NCBI GenBank assembly: GCA_004357505.1
Contig: SMWC01000132.1
Span: 1-5,675, forward strand
DNA: 5,675 bases
Direction: 5' to 3'
Source: Gammaproteobacteria bacterium
GTDB lineage: Bacteria; Pseudomonadota; Gammaproteobacteria; Steroidobacterales; Rariloculaceae
Shown piece by piece: positions 5,531-5,675 of this stretch. Position 1 is the first letter of the stretch; the number at the start of each line of letters is the position of its first letter. The notes beneath the pieces are model-generated. The model was not told where the DNA came from. It did not search any database and worked only from the letters and a program-made list of their open reading frames with translations. Both the position numbers and the translations under genes were made by a program.

Positions 5531-5541
5531 ATCCGATCACA
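5526..5541. promoter_or_regulatory. Crp-type binding site TGTGA-N6-TCACA
   Basis: TGTGA (5526-5530), ATCCGA, TCACA (5537-5541) is a perfect match to both conserved half-sites and spacing of the Crp/Vfr family consensus. The centre (5533.5) is ~60 nt upstream of the putative rightward ATG at 5594 and ~133 nt from the inferred EF-hand transcript start. It therefore fits control of the rightward gene better. Which promoter it serves is not decided by the sequence. Confidence 0.65.
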
Positions 5542-5593
5542 GACCCAAACCGCTAGAAGGCAGACCCTGCATAACTTGATCCTCTTTCTTAAG

Positions 5594-5675
5594 ATGGCAG
5601 AGATGGACGATAAGGACAAGAGCGGCGCAGCGGAGACGGTTGTCCCCTACGACCATATCACCAGCAGAACCAGAC
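5594..5675 (+). CDS. Probable N-terminus of an unidentified rightward gene (cut at right edge)
   Basis: From the ATG at 5594 the frame stays open to the window end (27 codons plus one base), after an in-frame TGA at 5528-5530. It encodes a hydrophilic, charged start: MAEMDDKDKSGAAE, then TVVPYDHITSRTR. Third codon positions are mostly G or C, as in the neighbouring genes. There is no signal peptide or membrane segment in the visible part, suggesting a cytoplasmic protein. No clear Shine-Dalgarno sequence precedes ATG 5594. A second ATG at 5603 has the weak GGCAGAG before it and could be the true start. The position, divergent from the EF-hand gene with a Crp-like site between, favours a real gene. 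The family is not recognised from so few residues. Confidence 0.45.
   Translation, partial: MAEMDDKDKSGAAETVVPYDHITSRTR

Noticed and set aside
5389..5619. Minus-strand frame of 76 codons upstream of the EF-hand gene
   Set aside because: It begins with TTG, has no ribosome site, covers the Crp-like site, the dyad and the -10 box, and its Cys/Arg-rich composition matches no family I know.

Overview
The window looks like chromosomal DNA from a GC-rich, Gram-negative bacterium, most likely a gammaproteobacterium. Three observations support this: two Sec/Lsp lipoproteins with good lipoboxes, a REC-GGDEF-EAL cyclic-di-GMP regulator, and a textbook Crp-type site (TGTGA-N6-TCACA). The species assignment is inference. 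No tRNA, rRNA, CRISPR, transposase, integrase or phage gene is visible.

Layout: five genes read leftwards (minus strand), and the start of a sixth probably reads rightwards at the right edge. From right to left: (a) 5373-5593 is a noncoding, probably divergent control region with a Crp-like site, an overlapping perfect palindrome, a second dyad and a -10-like box; (b) 5085-5372 encodes a small exported protein with two EF-hands and Gly-Arg-rich linkers; (c) 3433-4980 encodes a PhoD-family metallophosphatase lipoprotein, separated from the EF-hand gene by a strong GC hairpin; (d) 2617-3273 encodes a beta-rich lipoprotein of unknown function with an excellent ribosome binding site, followed by a terminator-like hairpin; (e) 573-2327 encodes a response regulator with intact GGDEF and EAL domains; (f) 1-576 is the N-terminal part of a tandem-PAS sensory protein whose start codon overlaps the regulator's stop codon (ATGA). 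On the plus strand, 5594-5675 is the probable N-terminus of an unidentified protein.

How the genes may work together: the regulator and the PAS protein are translationally coupled and very likely form one signalling unit that controls cyclic-di-GMP. The EF-hand protein and PhoD may be co-transcribed. Characterised PhoD enzymes use Ca2+ and Fe3+, so a small Ca2+-binding partner exported to the same compartment is a reasonable but unproven pairing. The Crp-like site lies between the EF-hand gene and the putative divergent gene and could link either to catabolite or cAMP control.

The items most worth a second look are the Crp site with its overlapping palindrome, the phosphatase's Gly in place of the usual metal-binding Cys, the EF-hand/PhoD pairing, and the coupled c-di-GMP/PAS unit. 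I found no clear evidence of a wholly new defence or mobile system.
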